Shown piece by piece: positions 1 to 6,553 of a stretch of 64,000 nucleotides of DNA. Each line of letters starts with the position of its first letter. The first letter of the stretch is position 1. The stretch is from NCBI GenBank assembly GCA_900770345.1, contig CAAGKF010000371.1, forward strand, positions 3,370 through 67,369. The letters are read 5' to 3'. Source of the DNA: Lachnospiraceae bacterium (GTDB lineage: Bacteria; Bacillota; Clostridia; Lachnospirales; Lachnospiraceae). The translations under genes and the position numbers were made by a program. The notes under the pieces were generated by a model that did no database searches, had not been told where the DNA came from, and saw only the letters and a list, made by a program, of their open reading frames with translations.

Positions 1-80
1 GCTTTGTAAACCCTTCCTGTGGAAGCTGCTGGTGTCGGCTCCGGCATAAGCGGATTGGCTTTTCTCTTTGTCCTTGCCAT
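1..80 (-). CDS. Second large serine recombinase, N-terminal end only (runs off window)
   Basis: The ATG at 78-80 overlaps the TAA of the preceding recombinase (80-82) as TAATG, which implies translational coupling. The visible 26 residues begin MARTKRKANPLMPEP and end GRVYKA, the basic, disordered leader often seen just before the catalytic N-terminal strand of large serine recombinases. Tandem recombinase genes are common in clostridial ICEs, where they act together on integration and excision. No catalytic residue is inside the window, so the identity rests on position and the leader. Confidence 0.6.
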   Translation of the reverse strand, partial: MARTKRKANPLMPEPTPAASTGRVYK

Positions 81-1714
81 TATACCGCCTCCCGTATCTG
101 CGCCCGGCGAAGCACATCCAGCTGCCATGTAAATTCATCCTGCCAGCGGTAGATGATCTCGATGGTGTCATCTTCGTGGACCAGAATTTTGTCAATCAGA
201 GAGACCACAATGGAACGGTCCAGTGCCGTGATACCCCGGTGCCGCTTGAATTCCTCCATCCAGGCGTTTTCAGTCCCGCGTTCCCGGATATTGGTCAGGG
301 TATCCCGCAGGGCATCCATCTGCTTTTCAGCTTCGGAGGCCCGGGAAGAAAAGCTCTCTTTCAGCCGGATGTATTCCTCCCGGTCGAGAATGCCTCCCAC
401 CAGATTTTCATAGAGCGACATGAGCAGCTTCTGGAGCTTTTCATATTCCTCGCGCTTTTTATCCAGCTGACGCTGTATTTTTTGCGCCTCTACCGTCCGC
501 AGCGGCGCGGTATCCGTCATGGCCAGGAGTTCGCTCATGTCAATGACATCCTGAATATGTACTTTCAGACTGTCCAGAACGATCTCCTCCAGCGCATTGT
601 CCCGGATACGGTGCGGCGAACAGGCGGTTTTTTCCTGCTTGTTGGCAGAGCAAACGTAATACACATATTTTCTGCCGCCTGCGGGAACCGTTTTTCGGAC
701 CATGCTGGCTCCGCAGTCCCCACAGAATACCATTCCGCTGAACAGCGCCACCGCCTCGTCCTCCGGGCTGCGCCGGGTATCCAGACGCAGCACTTTCTGA
801 ACATTGTCAAAAAGCATTTGGCTGACGATGGCCTCATGATTGTTTTCAATGACGCACCATTCAGATTCCGCTTTGGTCACACGCTTATGCACCTTATAAC
901 TGGGAGTAGTCGCTTTGCCTTGAATCAGGACGCCGGTATAGACGGGATTCTTGAGAATACGGATCACCGTCGCAGCGGACCACACGGCTTTTGGATTGGT
1001 TTTGAATGGCGTTGTAAACTTCATCCCCATGGAACGCTTATATTCCATGGGAGACAGAACGCCCAGGCGGTTCAGGGTGTTGGCGATATCCTGTGGGCTG
1101 ACGCCCTCCAGCTTCCACTGAAACATATCCCGGACAATATCTGCCGCAAATTCATCTACTACCAGCTTGTTTTTATTCTGTTCGTCTTTCAAATACCCAT
1201 AGGTGGCAAAGGAGCCGAGATACTGCCCCTTTTTTCGCTTGATTTCCAGCTGGGTGCGGATTTTGACCGAGATATCCCGGCAATAAGCCTCGTTGATAAG
1301 GTTCTTAAATGGGATAATCAGGTCATCGGAGGATTTCTTTCCGCCAAGACTGTCATAGTTATCATTGACGGCAATAAAGCGGACGCCAAGAAACGGAAAT
1401 ATCTTTTCGATGTATTCCCCGGCGTCCAGGTAATTACGCCCAAACCGCGAGAGATCCTTAACTACGATACAGTTTGTCCGTCCGGCTTTCACATCCTCCA
1501 TCATTTTCTGAAAGCCCGGGCGTTCAAAGGTCGAGCCGGACCAACCGTCATCGACCCGGATGGTATACTCCCGGATGTCTGAATGGTTTGCTAAAAAATC
1601 CCGGAGCAGCTCCCGCTGCCCGGTAATGCTGTTGGATTCCTCCTTATCTCCATCGTCACGGGACAGACGGAGGTAAAGGGTGGCGTTCCAGATTTTCGTT
1701 GTTTCCTGCATCAT
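80..1714 (-). CDS. Large serine recombinase (TnpX/TndX-like ICE integrase)
   Basis: About 544 residues, normal for the large serine recombinase family that cuts and rejoins DNA through a phosphoserine link. Visible parts: N-terminal resolvase domain with LYLRLSRDD (catalytic Ser near residue 16) and KDLSRFGRN; a recombinase domain around residues 170-280 (GYLKDE, NPVYTG); a zinc ribbon near 330-370 (CGDCG, then two more Cys); and a C-terminal coiled coil (QRQLDKKREEYEKLQKLL). An AAGGAG site favours the ATG at 1712-1714 over the upstream GTG. It is the first of two coupled recombinase genes and lies at the downstream end of the element, as expected for an ICE integrase module. Confidence 0.93.
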   Translation of the reverse strand: MMQETTKIWNATLYLRLSRDDGDKEESNSITGQRELLRDFLANHSDIREYTIRVDDGWSGSTFERPGFQKMMEDVKAGRTNCIVVKDLSRFGRNYLDAGEYIEKIFPFLGVRFIAVNDNYDSLGGKKSSDDLIIPFKNLINEAYCRDISVKIRTQLEIKRKKGQYLGSFATYGYLKDEQNKNKLVVDEFAADIVRDMFQWKLEGVSPQDIANTLNRLGVLSPMEYKRSMGMKFTTPFKTNPKAVWSAATVIRILKNPVYTGVLIQGKATTPSYKVHKRVTKAESEWCVIENNHEAIVSQMLFDNVQKVLRLDTRRSPEDEAVALFSGMVFCGDCGASMVRKTVPAGGRKYVYYVCSANKQEKTACSPHRIRDNALEEIVLDSLKVHIQDVIDMSELLAMTDTAPLRTVEAQKIQRQLDKKREEYEKLQKLLMSLYENLVGGILDREEYIRLKESFSSRASEAEKQMDALRDTLTNIRERGTENAWMEEFKRHRGITALDRSIVVSLIDKILVHEDDTIEIIYRWQDEFTWQLDVLRRAQIREAV

Positions 1715-1781
1715 GCACACTCCTTTTCTCAGTATTCAGCAAAACTACCGATCAAAAGAGCGTCGTTTTAGTCCCACTGAT

Positions 1782-1810
1782 ATTGTATCTGTCTGTCCCA
1801 TGTTCGGCAA
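1782..1810 (-). promoter_or_regulatory. Promoter for the recombinase genes
   Basis: On the minus strand, TTGCCG (1805-1810) and TACAAT (1782-1787) are separated by exactly 17 bp. The -35 lies next to the stop of the upstream small gene and the transcript would start near 1775, about 60 bases before the recombinase ATG. The start region contains TGGGACTAAA, which recurs near 63.82-63.87 kb. Confidence 0.6.
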
Positions 1811-1815
1811 GGATG

Positions 1816-2070
1816 TCAGGCTTTGGAGCCGATATATCCGGCCAGCCGCTGCATCAGAGAGGTTTCCGTATCCGAAAAGCCAACCTTCACAACATATTTC
1901 CCGTGTTTGTAGCAATAGGGATTGCCGATCTGCCGGATAAAATCCATGGCACGTTCTTTTGCCGGGAGGGCTGTGTTGACCTGAACATCCCGGATGTCCA
2001 CCAGCGTATCCCGGTCTACAGAAGCAGGATCAACATTCTTCAGTGCGTTCAAATCTATGGTATTGGGCAT
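1816..2070 (-). CDS. DUF6870-like small ICE protein
   Basis: 84 residues with an excellent GAAAGGAGG site before the ATG. The sequence has DLNALKNVDPASVDRDTLVDI, then DFIRQIGNPYCYKHGKYVV and a C-terminal FSDTETSL. This arrangement matches small proteins annotated DUF6870 that sit beside serine recombinases in clostridial ICEs. The function is unknown; the constant position suggests a directionality or accessory role in recombination, which is inference. No membrane segment or enzyme motif is seen. Confidence 0.7.
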   Translation of the reverse strand: MPNTIDLNALKNVDPASVDRDTLVDIRDVQVNTALPAKERAMDFIRQIGNPYCYKHGKYVVKVGFSDTETSLMQRLAGYIGSKA

Positions 2071-2231
2071 AGCAGCGCCTCCTTTCGGTCATACCATCCT
2101 ATGCGGTTTTGGAAAAATTCATGTGTTTCAAGGTCACAACAATAGGCTGACGGAGATCTGCCCTGTACGAAATTCAGCGGTACACCGTATTCCGTCAGCC
2201 CATGACTTCTAACCTTGATTACAGCAAGGTA

Positions 2232-2399
2232 TCAGCGGCGATTCTGTTTGCGGTGTCGTTTCGATTTATGACGCTTTTTCCGTTTACCGCCGCTTTGGGC
2301 CTTGCTGCGCTCTCTTTCCTCGCGCTCAATATTGCGCATGGCGAGGAAAGCGGTCATGTCCAGACAGCCTGAGCTGTTATACTTGTCTTTTTTGTCCAT
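2232..2399 (-). CDS. Small, very basic protein next to the recombinase module
   Basis: 55 residues from the ATG at 2397-2399, which has GAGGAAAAG in front; an upstream in-frame start at 2450 would run through a hairpin and lacks a site. The protein begins MDKKDKYNSSGCLDMTAF and ends in a lysine/arginine tail (GGKRKKRHKSKRHRKQNRR). The tail suggests nucleic-acid binding. Proteins of this size and composition occur between the sigma-like gene and the recombinases in related elements; I cannot give it a family name. Confidence 0.6.
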   Translation of the reverse strand: MDKKDKYNSSGCLDMTAFLAMRNIEREERERSKAQSGGKRKKRHKSKRHRKQNRR

Positions 2400-2422
2400 A
2401 ATCTTTTCCTCATGTAGAGATG

Positions 2423-2451
2423 TGTGGAGGCAGACTTCTCCTGCCTCCACA
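2423..2451 (-). other. Hairpin in leader of the small basic gene
   Basis: TGTGGAGGCAG (2423-2433) and CTGCCTCCACA (2441-2451) form a perfect 11-bp stem with a 7-base loop, 24 bases upstream of the small basic gene. No T-run follows on the minus strand, so it is more likely an RNA processing or control hairpin than a terminator. Confidence 0.5.
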
Positions 2452-2464
2452 GGTTTTCAGTCGT

Positions 2465-2860
2465 TTTATATTTCAACTTCATCCAGACTGCCTTACGTTC
2501 TCGGCACTCGCTTCACGCCTGCAATTAACTTATGCAGCCTCTCACCGGATTGCCTGCGACGGTTGTTATCACGCTCGGACTGTCCCTGGTGGGGAGTATC
2601 TGCTCTCTGCTGTCATCGCCAACCGGGAACTGCCCGGCTTTTCCGAAGCTGATGTGAATCGCTCGTCCCAGGCTGGGAGTCCTGGCGCACCCTTCGGCTC
2701 GGCTATCACAGAGAGGTCGTTATCTGATAAAGGTTATTCAGTTTTCAAGGGACACACGCACCGCCGGGATTAAACTGTTACCGACTCTGGTACGGGAAGG
2801 AAGTGTTGATACTCTCCCTTCACTCACTACCTCACAAGAAAGGCCAAAGTTAGGGTCGTT
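2465..2860 (-). ncRNA. Candidate structured RNA between sigma-like gene and small basic gene
   Basis: About 400 bases without a convincing gene. Read on the minus strand it contains several short complementary pairs in series: CCGAAG/CTTCGG (2643-2648 with 2692-2697) enclosing CCAGG/CCTGG (2668-2672 with 2681-2685), CCGGG/CCCGG (2623-2627 with 2633-2637), and GCCGAGAACGTAAGGC near 2490-2505. It also includes CCTTGAAAACTGAATAACC, a phrase familiar from bacterial rRNA spacers. No covariation can be tested here, so this is a candidate leader RNA only. Confidence 0.3.
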
Positions 2861-2861
2861 G

Positions 2862-3350
2862 TCAGAAAAAAGTTGCAAGCTTTTTTCGCGCAGCGTCAAT
2901 GGATTGATACACAGTTACTTTTGCGCAGCCCTCCATATCCGCAATCTGCTGATAGGTCATCCCCTCAAAGTAGTAGAGCCGGATGCGGCGTTTCTGCGTC
3001 TCGGGAAGGGTGTCAATGGCAGTATGTAACAGTTCCCGATCCAAGCTGCAAATCGTTTCCTCCAGAGGGGATGCAGCCGTAGCAGCTGCTGCATCGGCAT
3101 CCAAAGAACCTCCATAGTGACGGTCTGTTTTATTCAGTTCGGACAGGTCCTCCAGTTCAAATTGGTCAAAGGTTTCATATAGCTCCTTGCTGAGTTCCAT
3201 AAACTGCGTCACGCCCTGACCATCCTGAAACTCAAGGAAGTATCTCGGGTGGTCCGTATGGATGCCGGATGTGCGGATGGTGTATGGATTGTCTTTGTGC
3301 TTGCGCCGTTTGGGCGGCGCATCGAATGGGATGGAGTGATCGTTCTCCAT
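2862..3350 (-). CDS. Sigma-70 region 4-like regulator of the ICE
   Basis: 162 residues from the ATG at 3348-3350, preceded by CACGGAGGAACAC. The C-terminal third is a region-4 helix-turn-helix: LPETQKRRIRLYYFEGMTY then QQIADMEGCAKVTVYQSIDA. The N-terminal part (YTIRTSGIHTDHPRYFLEF, MELSKELYETFDQFELEDL) matches the sigma-like proteins of Tn916/Tn1549-type elements, which lack a canonical region 2. It probably activates excision or transfer genes. It lies downstream of the SARP gene and its repeats, with a terminator between, so its expression may depend on them. Confidence 0.8.
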   Translation of the reverse strand: MENDHSIPFDAPPKRRKHKDNPYTIRTSGIHTDHPRYFLEFQDGQGVTQFMELSKELYETFDQFELEDLSELNKTDRHYGGSLDADAAAATAASPLEETICSLDRELLHTAIDTLPETQKRRIRLYYFEGMTYQQIADMEGCAKVTVYQSIDAARKKLATFF

Positions 3351-3512
3351 GATGTGTTCCTCCGTGAAATCTGAATTTTGGGAAAGGCCAAAATCCAGTG
3401 GAGGACCACGGCAGCGCCGCAAACCGCGGCATAAAGCAGAAAGAGGGGGAACGCTTTCACAGCTTCCTGCAAAAGCGTCCCCCCTCCAAGAAAAGGCTGG
3501 GAACATAAAAAG

Positions 3513-3577
3513 AACCCCCGTAAGCTATTTTTCAAAGGCAATTATCTTTTGCCCTGAAAAGGTAGCTTACGGGGGTT
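3513..3577 (-). terminator. Strong intrinsic terminator after the SARP gene
   Basis: AACCCCCGTAAGCTA (3513-3527) pairs perfectly with TAGCTTACGGGGGTT (3563-3577). Inner stretches TTTTCA/TGAAAA and GGCAA/TTGCC extend the stem. On the minus strand it is followed by CTTTTTATG. It lies about 130 bases after the SARP stop and 160 bases before the sigma-like gene. If transcription starts within the upstream repeats it could serve as an attenuator of the sigma-like gene. Confidence 0.75.
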
Positions 3578-3694
3578 AGATCATCGTTTTTTGGCGTTAG
3601 ACGAACATTAGATAGGGGCTTGGGGCGTTAGTTTTTCGTTAGCTGGAAAAAATCGTGTTCTATCAGCGTTTTTTCAGTGTTAGATGCGCGTTAG
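3574..3694 (+). repeat. Seven phased GTTAG direct repeats, candidate SARP operator
   Basis: Copies of (GC)GTTAG or close variants end at 3579, 3600, 3611, 3631, 3642, 3683 and 3694, all in the same orientation. The end-to-end spacings are 21, 11, 20, 11, 41 and 11 bp, close to whole numbers of helical turns, with three pairs 11 bp apart. Direct heptamer repeats 11 bp apart are the known binding pattern of SARP regulators, and the SARP gene ends only 14 bases away. Confidence 0.6.
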
Positions 3695-3707
3695 ATACCG
3701 GCATTAC

Positions 3708-5111
3708 CTATGCGTCAGGAAGCTTTCGGATGTAGAACAGATCTTCCGGGGCCAGACTTCTGAGATTCCGAAGCATATCCGTCAGCTCCTTATATTCTTC
3801 GTCCGTCAGGTATCTCTGCGCCATCTCATACTCGGATTTCGCCAAATCAAAGGAGCCGAGATGGACCATGGAGTAGATCAGCCAGTAATAAGCGTAGATG
3901 TTGCCCGGTTCGATGGATAAAGACTGCGCAGCGTATTTGTGAAGGTCATGGTAGCATTCCGCATCTGCCAGCATACGGAGAAGTTCATTTACGATACCCA
4001 CATACTTCAAATTATAATGGGATGCCGTCAGCATCAGCCAATGCTCTGCTTCCGCAGAAGTCAGCACGTTTCCTTTGTATATCCTCACGGCCTGCTTCAG
4101 TAAATCGATCTTCTCTGAGGTGGACATAGCACGGGGAACCGCATCACAGCATTTATCGAATTGCTGCAGATCCGTCATGATATTCAGCTTTGGATTGAGA
4201 CGGTAGCCATTGGGGGTGCTTTCAATCAGGTTATGCTGGCAGATCAGGCCAAAGGTGTTGCGCAGTCGAAAAAGCAGCCCGCGCATATTGTTGCTGAGTG
4301 CTTCAATGTCCATGCCTTCTTCCGGCCAGAGGGCCTCCGCCATCTCCCGAGGAGGGATAGAGCTTTTGCGGTTCAGCAGAAGATAGGCAATCAACCGCAG
4401 GATTTTCTGCGACTTGATATCTGCTTCTCTCAGAACGCCCTTGGAGGTATAGATTTCAAGACTTCCAAACAGATTTACCAGGATATCCGTATCCTTTCTG
4501 ATGTTCTCCGGCTGGATTGCAAAGCGCATTCTGTCCATCAGCTTCTTTTCGTTGATTATAGACAGTGTAACAAAGGCAAGCATTTTCAACAGGCTGCTCT
4601 CTGTCGTATTTTTCTTGGGATTGCGTACCACCAGGAACCCCAGTGGTCTCGGCTTCACCGGAACGGCAATAAAGCTCTGGATAGACAGCTTCTGATAGAC
4701 CGCATATTCTCTCGGTTCCTCATGTTTGATACTGCTCACATCCGGGATAATCAGTGCGTCGTTGTTCTCCATGGCCACCAACCACCGCTGCATAATAGAG
4801 ATTTCTTCAAAATCACGAACCAACTCCTTTGTACGGTCATGTGGACTTGTGTTGAACCAGACATACGGTGCCCAAACACCGAGATCCATGTCTATCTCCA
4901 GAAATCCTGCCCAGTTGGCATCGTAGAAATCACAGGCCGTAGACAACGTGCGTGAAATAATATCGTCTGCGTTATCACTTTCGTGAAGCTGGGCTTCCAG
5001 ATTACGCAGCGTCCGTTCAAACTCCACTGCATACCGAACTTCTTCTGTCTGCGGCTGTTTGCTGAGCCTTTGCCGCAGATTCTTCCATAATCCACACTGA
5101 TTGTTTTCCAT
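3708..5111 (-). CDS. SARP/BTAD-family transcriptional activator with N-terminal GAF-like domain
   Basis: 467 residues from the ATG at 5109-5111 (AAAGGAGTCAACAGCT before it). Residues about 45-195 look like a GAF sensor (ISRTLSTACDFYDANWAGFL, SFIAVPVKPRPLGFLVVRN). Residues about 215-320 are an OmpR-type winged helix (VNLFGSLEIY, REMAEALWPEE, NNMRGLLFRLRNTFG, NGYRLNP). The rest is a helical BTAD region (LKQAVRIYKGNVL, AAQSLSIEPGNIYAYYWL). SARPs bind short direct repeats spaced by one helical turn; such repeats lie immediately downstream. It probably senses a small ligand or cell state and controls ICE genes. SARPs are best known from actinomycetes, so one on a clostridial ICE is notable. Confidence 0.8.
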   Translation of the reverse strand: MENNQCGLWKNLRQRLSKQPQTEEVRYAVEFERTLRNLEAQLHESDNADDIISRTLSTACDFYDANWAGFLEIDMDLGVWAPYVWFNTSPHDRTKELVRDFEEISIMQRWLVAMENNDALIIPDVSSIKHEEPREYAVYQKLSIQSFIAVPVKPRPLGFLVVRNPKKNTTESSLLKMLAFVTLSIINEKKLMDRMRFAIQPENIRKDTDILVNLFGSLEIYTSKGVLREADIKSQKILRLIAYLLLNRKSSIPPREMAEALWPEEGMDIEALSNNMRGLLFRLRNTFGLICQHNLIESTPNGYRLNPKLNIMTDLQQFDKCCDAVPRAMSTSEKIDLLKQAVRIYKGNVLTSAEAEHWLMLTASHYNLKYVGIVNELLRMLADAECYHDLHKYAAQSLSIEPGNIYAYYWLIYSMVHLGSFDLAKSEYEMAQRYLTDEEYKELTDMLRNLRSLAPEDLFYIRKLPDA

Positions 5112-5238
5112 AGCTGTTGACTCCTTTCTGAAGGTGTATAATGTAATGAAAAAGCCGCAAGATGCCGGAAGCAAATCCGACAGCCTTGCGGTTCTGAGTG
5201 AATATATGCGCCATCGGATCTACGCGATCACGTTAGCC

Positions 5239-5634
5239 TTATACGGTACATTTTTCTTTCATCTGACAATATGTACAATCATCAGCAGGCATCACACTTT
5301 GTTGATAAGAAACCATGCTTTGTGCAAGCGTAGCAATGACCATCAACGATTGAGGGGAACATTTTCTCAGTGTTGCTGCCAGCTCTGAGTTGATACTGTA
5401 GCTCTGACATGAGTATGGATTGTCCATCAGGAAATAGTCAACAGGCGTATCAAGGAAAGAACTAATCCGCATAAGCAATTCCAAGGACGGCTTCTTTCTC
5501 CCTCGCTCAATATCGCTCAGGTGATTCGTTGCAGTCCCGATTGCAATCGCCATATCCTTTTGCTGAATGTTCATGGATTTCCTCTTTTCCCTCACTCGTA
5601 TGCCAAGCTGCTGATAATTGATCTCGGTCTGCAT
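5239..5634 (-). CDS. XRE-family transcriptional regulator
   Basis: 131 residues from the ATG at 5632-5634, which has GGGAGGTGATTTTG in front. The N-terminal helix-turn-helix is typical of the Cro/CI family: LGIRVREKRKSMNIQQKDMA, NHLSDIERGRKKPSLELLM, then LDTPVDYFLM. The C-terminal part is unusual and ends with CTYCQMKEKC, a Cys-x2-Cys-x5-Cys cluster that could bind a metal. It is the regulator nearest the cargo and has its own upstream promoter region with palindromes, so it is probably autoregulated. Likely role: repressor of ICE regulatory genes such as the SARP gene just downstream. Confidence 0.85.
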   Translation of the reverse strand: MQTEINYQQLGIRVREKRKSMNIQQKDMAIAIGTATNHLSDIERGRKKPSLELLMRISSFLDTPVDYFLMDNPYSCQSYSINSELAATLRKCSPQSLMVIATLAQSMVSYQQSVMPADDCTYCQMKEKCTV

Positions 5635-5672
5635 CAAAATCACCTCCCTGCGTTGCATTTTTGCTATTTTCT

Positions 5673-5741
5673 CTATATTTATTATATAGCGGCAACCTCA
5701 AATCATAAATAATCCAACAAATCAATAACAATGCTGTTGGA
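5673..5741 (-). promoter_or_regulatory. Promoter/operator region of the XRE gene
   Basis: The minus strand has a TATAAT-like box inside a palindrome, CTATA-TTTATTA-TATAG (5673-5689), about 40 bases before the start codon. Further up, TCCAACA (5713-5719) and TGTTGGA (5735-5741) form an inverted repeat. The -35 is weak (TTTATG at 17 bp). A palindrome over the -10 fits autoregulation by the dimeric XRE protein. Confidence 0.4.
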
Positions 5742-5780
5742 TGAAGTTGTGAAAAATTTTTGAGTTCCAAGCAAATAGAA

Positions 5781-5814
5781 AATAGCCGGAAACGCATCAA
5801 CGTTCCCGGCTATT
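5781..5814 (-). terminator. Intrinsic terminator of the polysaccharide operon
   Basis: AATAGCCGGAAACG (5781-5794) pairs with CGTTCCCGGCTATT (5801-5814) with one mismatch and a 6-base loop. Reading leftward the stem is followed by TTTTC. It marks the end of the cargo operon. Between it and the VanZ stop (5815-6010) I see no gene with a ribosome-binding site. Confidence 0.75.
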
Positions 5815-6010
5815 AATTCATCTTTATATCCGCCAAATGTATATTATGTTTGATGCACAGCTTATTGCATCTGCGCAAATCGTTTTGGTACATATTACAA
5901 ATTCAAGAAAGTGCTGGATATGTCGTTCCGTGATGGTCATGCTGTCAGCAGTGCATCTGCGTCGGAAAAGTCCACTTCCGTCAATACAGGAAATCGGATT
6001 TTTGCATTTG

Positions 6011-6547
6011 TCAGCTTGACTTCCGGCCAAATACTTTCCGGTTATTCTCAAATCCCAAGCTAACCAATAGCGACATGGCTCCTAAAAATGCTCCCATCGT
6101 GTTGCAGATTACGTCATCTGCTTCGGCCATTCCAACAGAACAAACGTATTGGGTCAATTCAATTCCCACACTGAGCAGAAAGCCTGCGAGCGTTGTTACA
6201 CCGATCCTCATCCCCATGCGCAGCTTCCGCGGCAACGCATTTGAGAGCGTCAACCCCAATGGGAAAAAGAGAAAGACATTCATCAGCATTTCACGGTAGA
6301 GTTCAGGCTGCTCCTGCGCGGCTGCGAGGGTGGATAGTGGGCGGAGGTTCACTTGATAAACCCCGGGTGTACGGGTAAAGATCGTGACATAGAGGATGAC
6401 AATTATTATTATGCAAGATAGGACTGCATTGGTTACTACCCAGGTCTTCCCTTTGACGTTTCGGCAGAGGCATGTCCACCCAATCAGCAGCAACAGTATC
6501 AGAAAACATGTTGCCCATAAGCTCATGGCATAGATTTTTTGAAGCAT
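6011..6547 (-). CDS. VanZ-like membrane protein
   Basis: 178 residues with five or so hydrophobic segments. It has the VanZ signature set: YVTIFTRTPGVYQVNLRPLS, NVFLFFPLGLTLSNALPRKL, GIELTQYVCSVGMAEADDVI and CNTMGAFLGA. VanZ proteins confer low teicoplanin resistance in one setting, but most members are of unknown role and occur with cell-envelope genes. It starts six bases after the FrhB-like gene and is the last gene of the polysaccharide operon, so a role in envelope or polymer attachment is more likely here than drug resistance. Confidence 0.85.
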   Translation of the reverse strand: MLQKIYAMSLWATCFLILLLLIGWTCLCRNVKGKTWVVTNAVLSCIIIIVILYVTIFTRTPGVYQVNLRPLSTLAAAQEQPELYREMLMNVFLFFPLGLTLSNALPRKLRMGMRIGVTTLAGFLLSVGIELTQYVCSVGMAEADDVICNTMGAFLGAMSLLVSLGFENNRKVFGRKSS

Positions 6548-6553
6548 ATTCTG

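Noticed and set aside
68..1582. Long open frame on the plus strand opposite the recombinase gene
   Set aside because: No ribosome-binding site, no recognisable motif and complete overlap with a clear recombinase gene. Similar long antisense frames (34352-35704, 51239-53317, 55047-57059) were rejected for the same reason.
2690..2760. Resemblance of TATCAGATAA and ACCTCTCTGT to an IscB omega-RNA (HEARO) 3' end
   Set aside because: Only two ten-base words match, the order relative to the rest differs and no IscB or TnpB gene is nearby.
3209..3472. Possible small membrane protein starting at a TTG near 3472 (hydrophobic stretch PLFLLYAAVCGAAVVLHWIL)
   Set aside because: The hydrophobic part looks real and GGAGG lies about ten bases upstream, but the frame runs 140 bases into the sigma-like gene in another frame and turns into low-quality sequence there.
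5824..6051. 75-residue frame between the VanZ gene and its terminator
   Set aside because: It overlaps the end of the VanZ gene, has no ribosome-binding site and no family resemblance.
6011..6547. Glycopeptide-resistance gene (vanZ of Tn1546)
   Set aside because: No vanHAX or vanRS genes are present. The family is wide and the gene sits at the end of a sugar operon.
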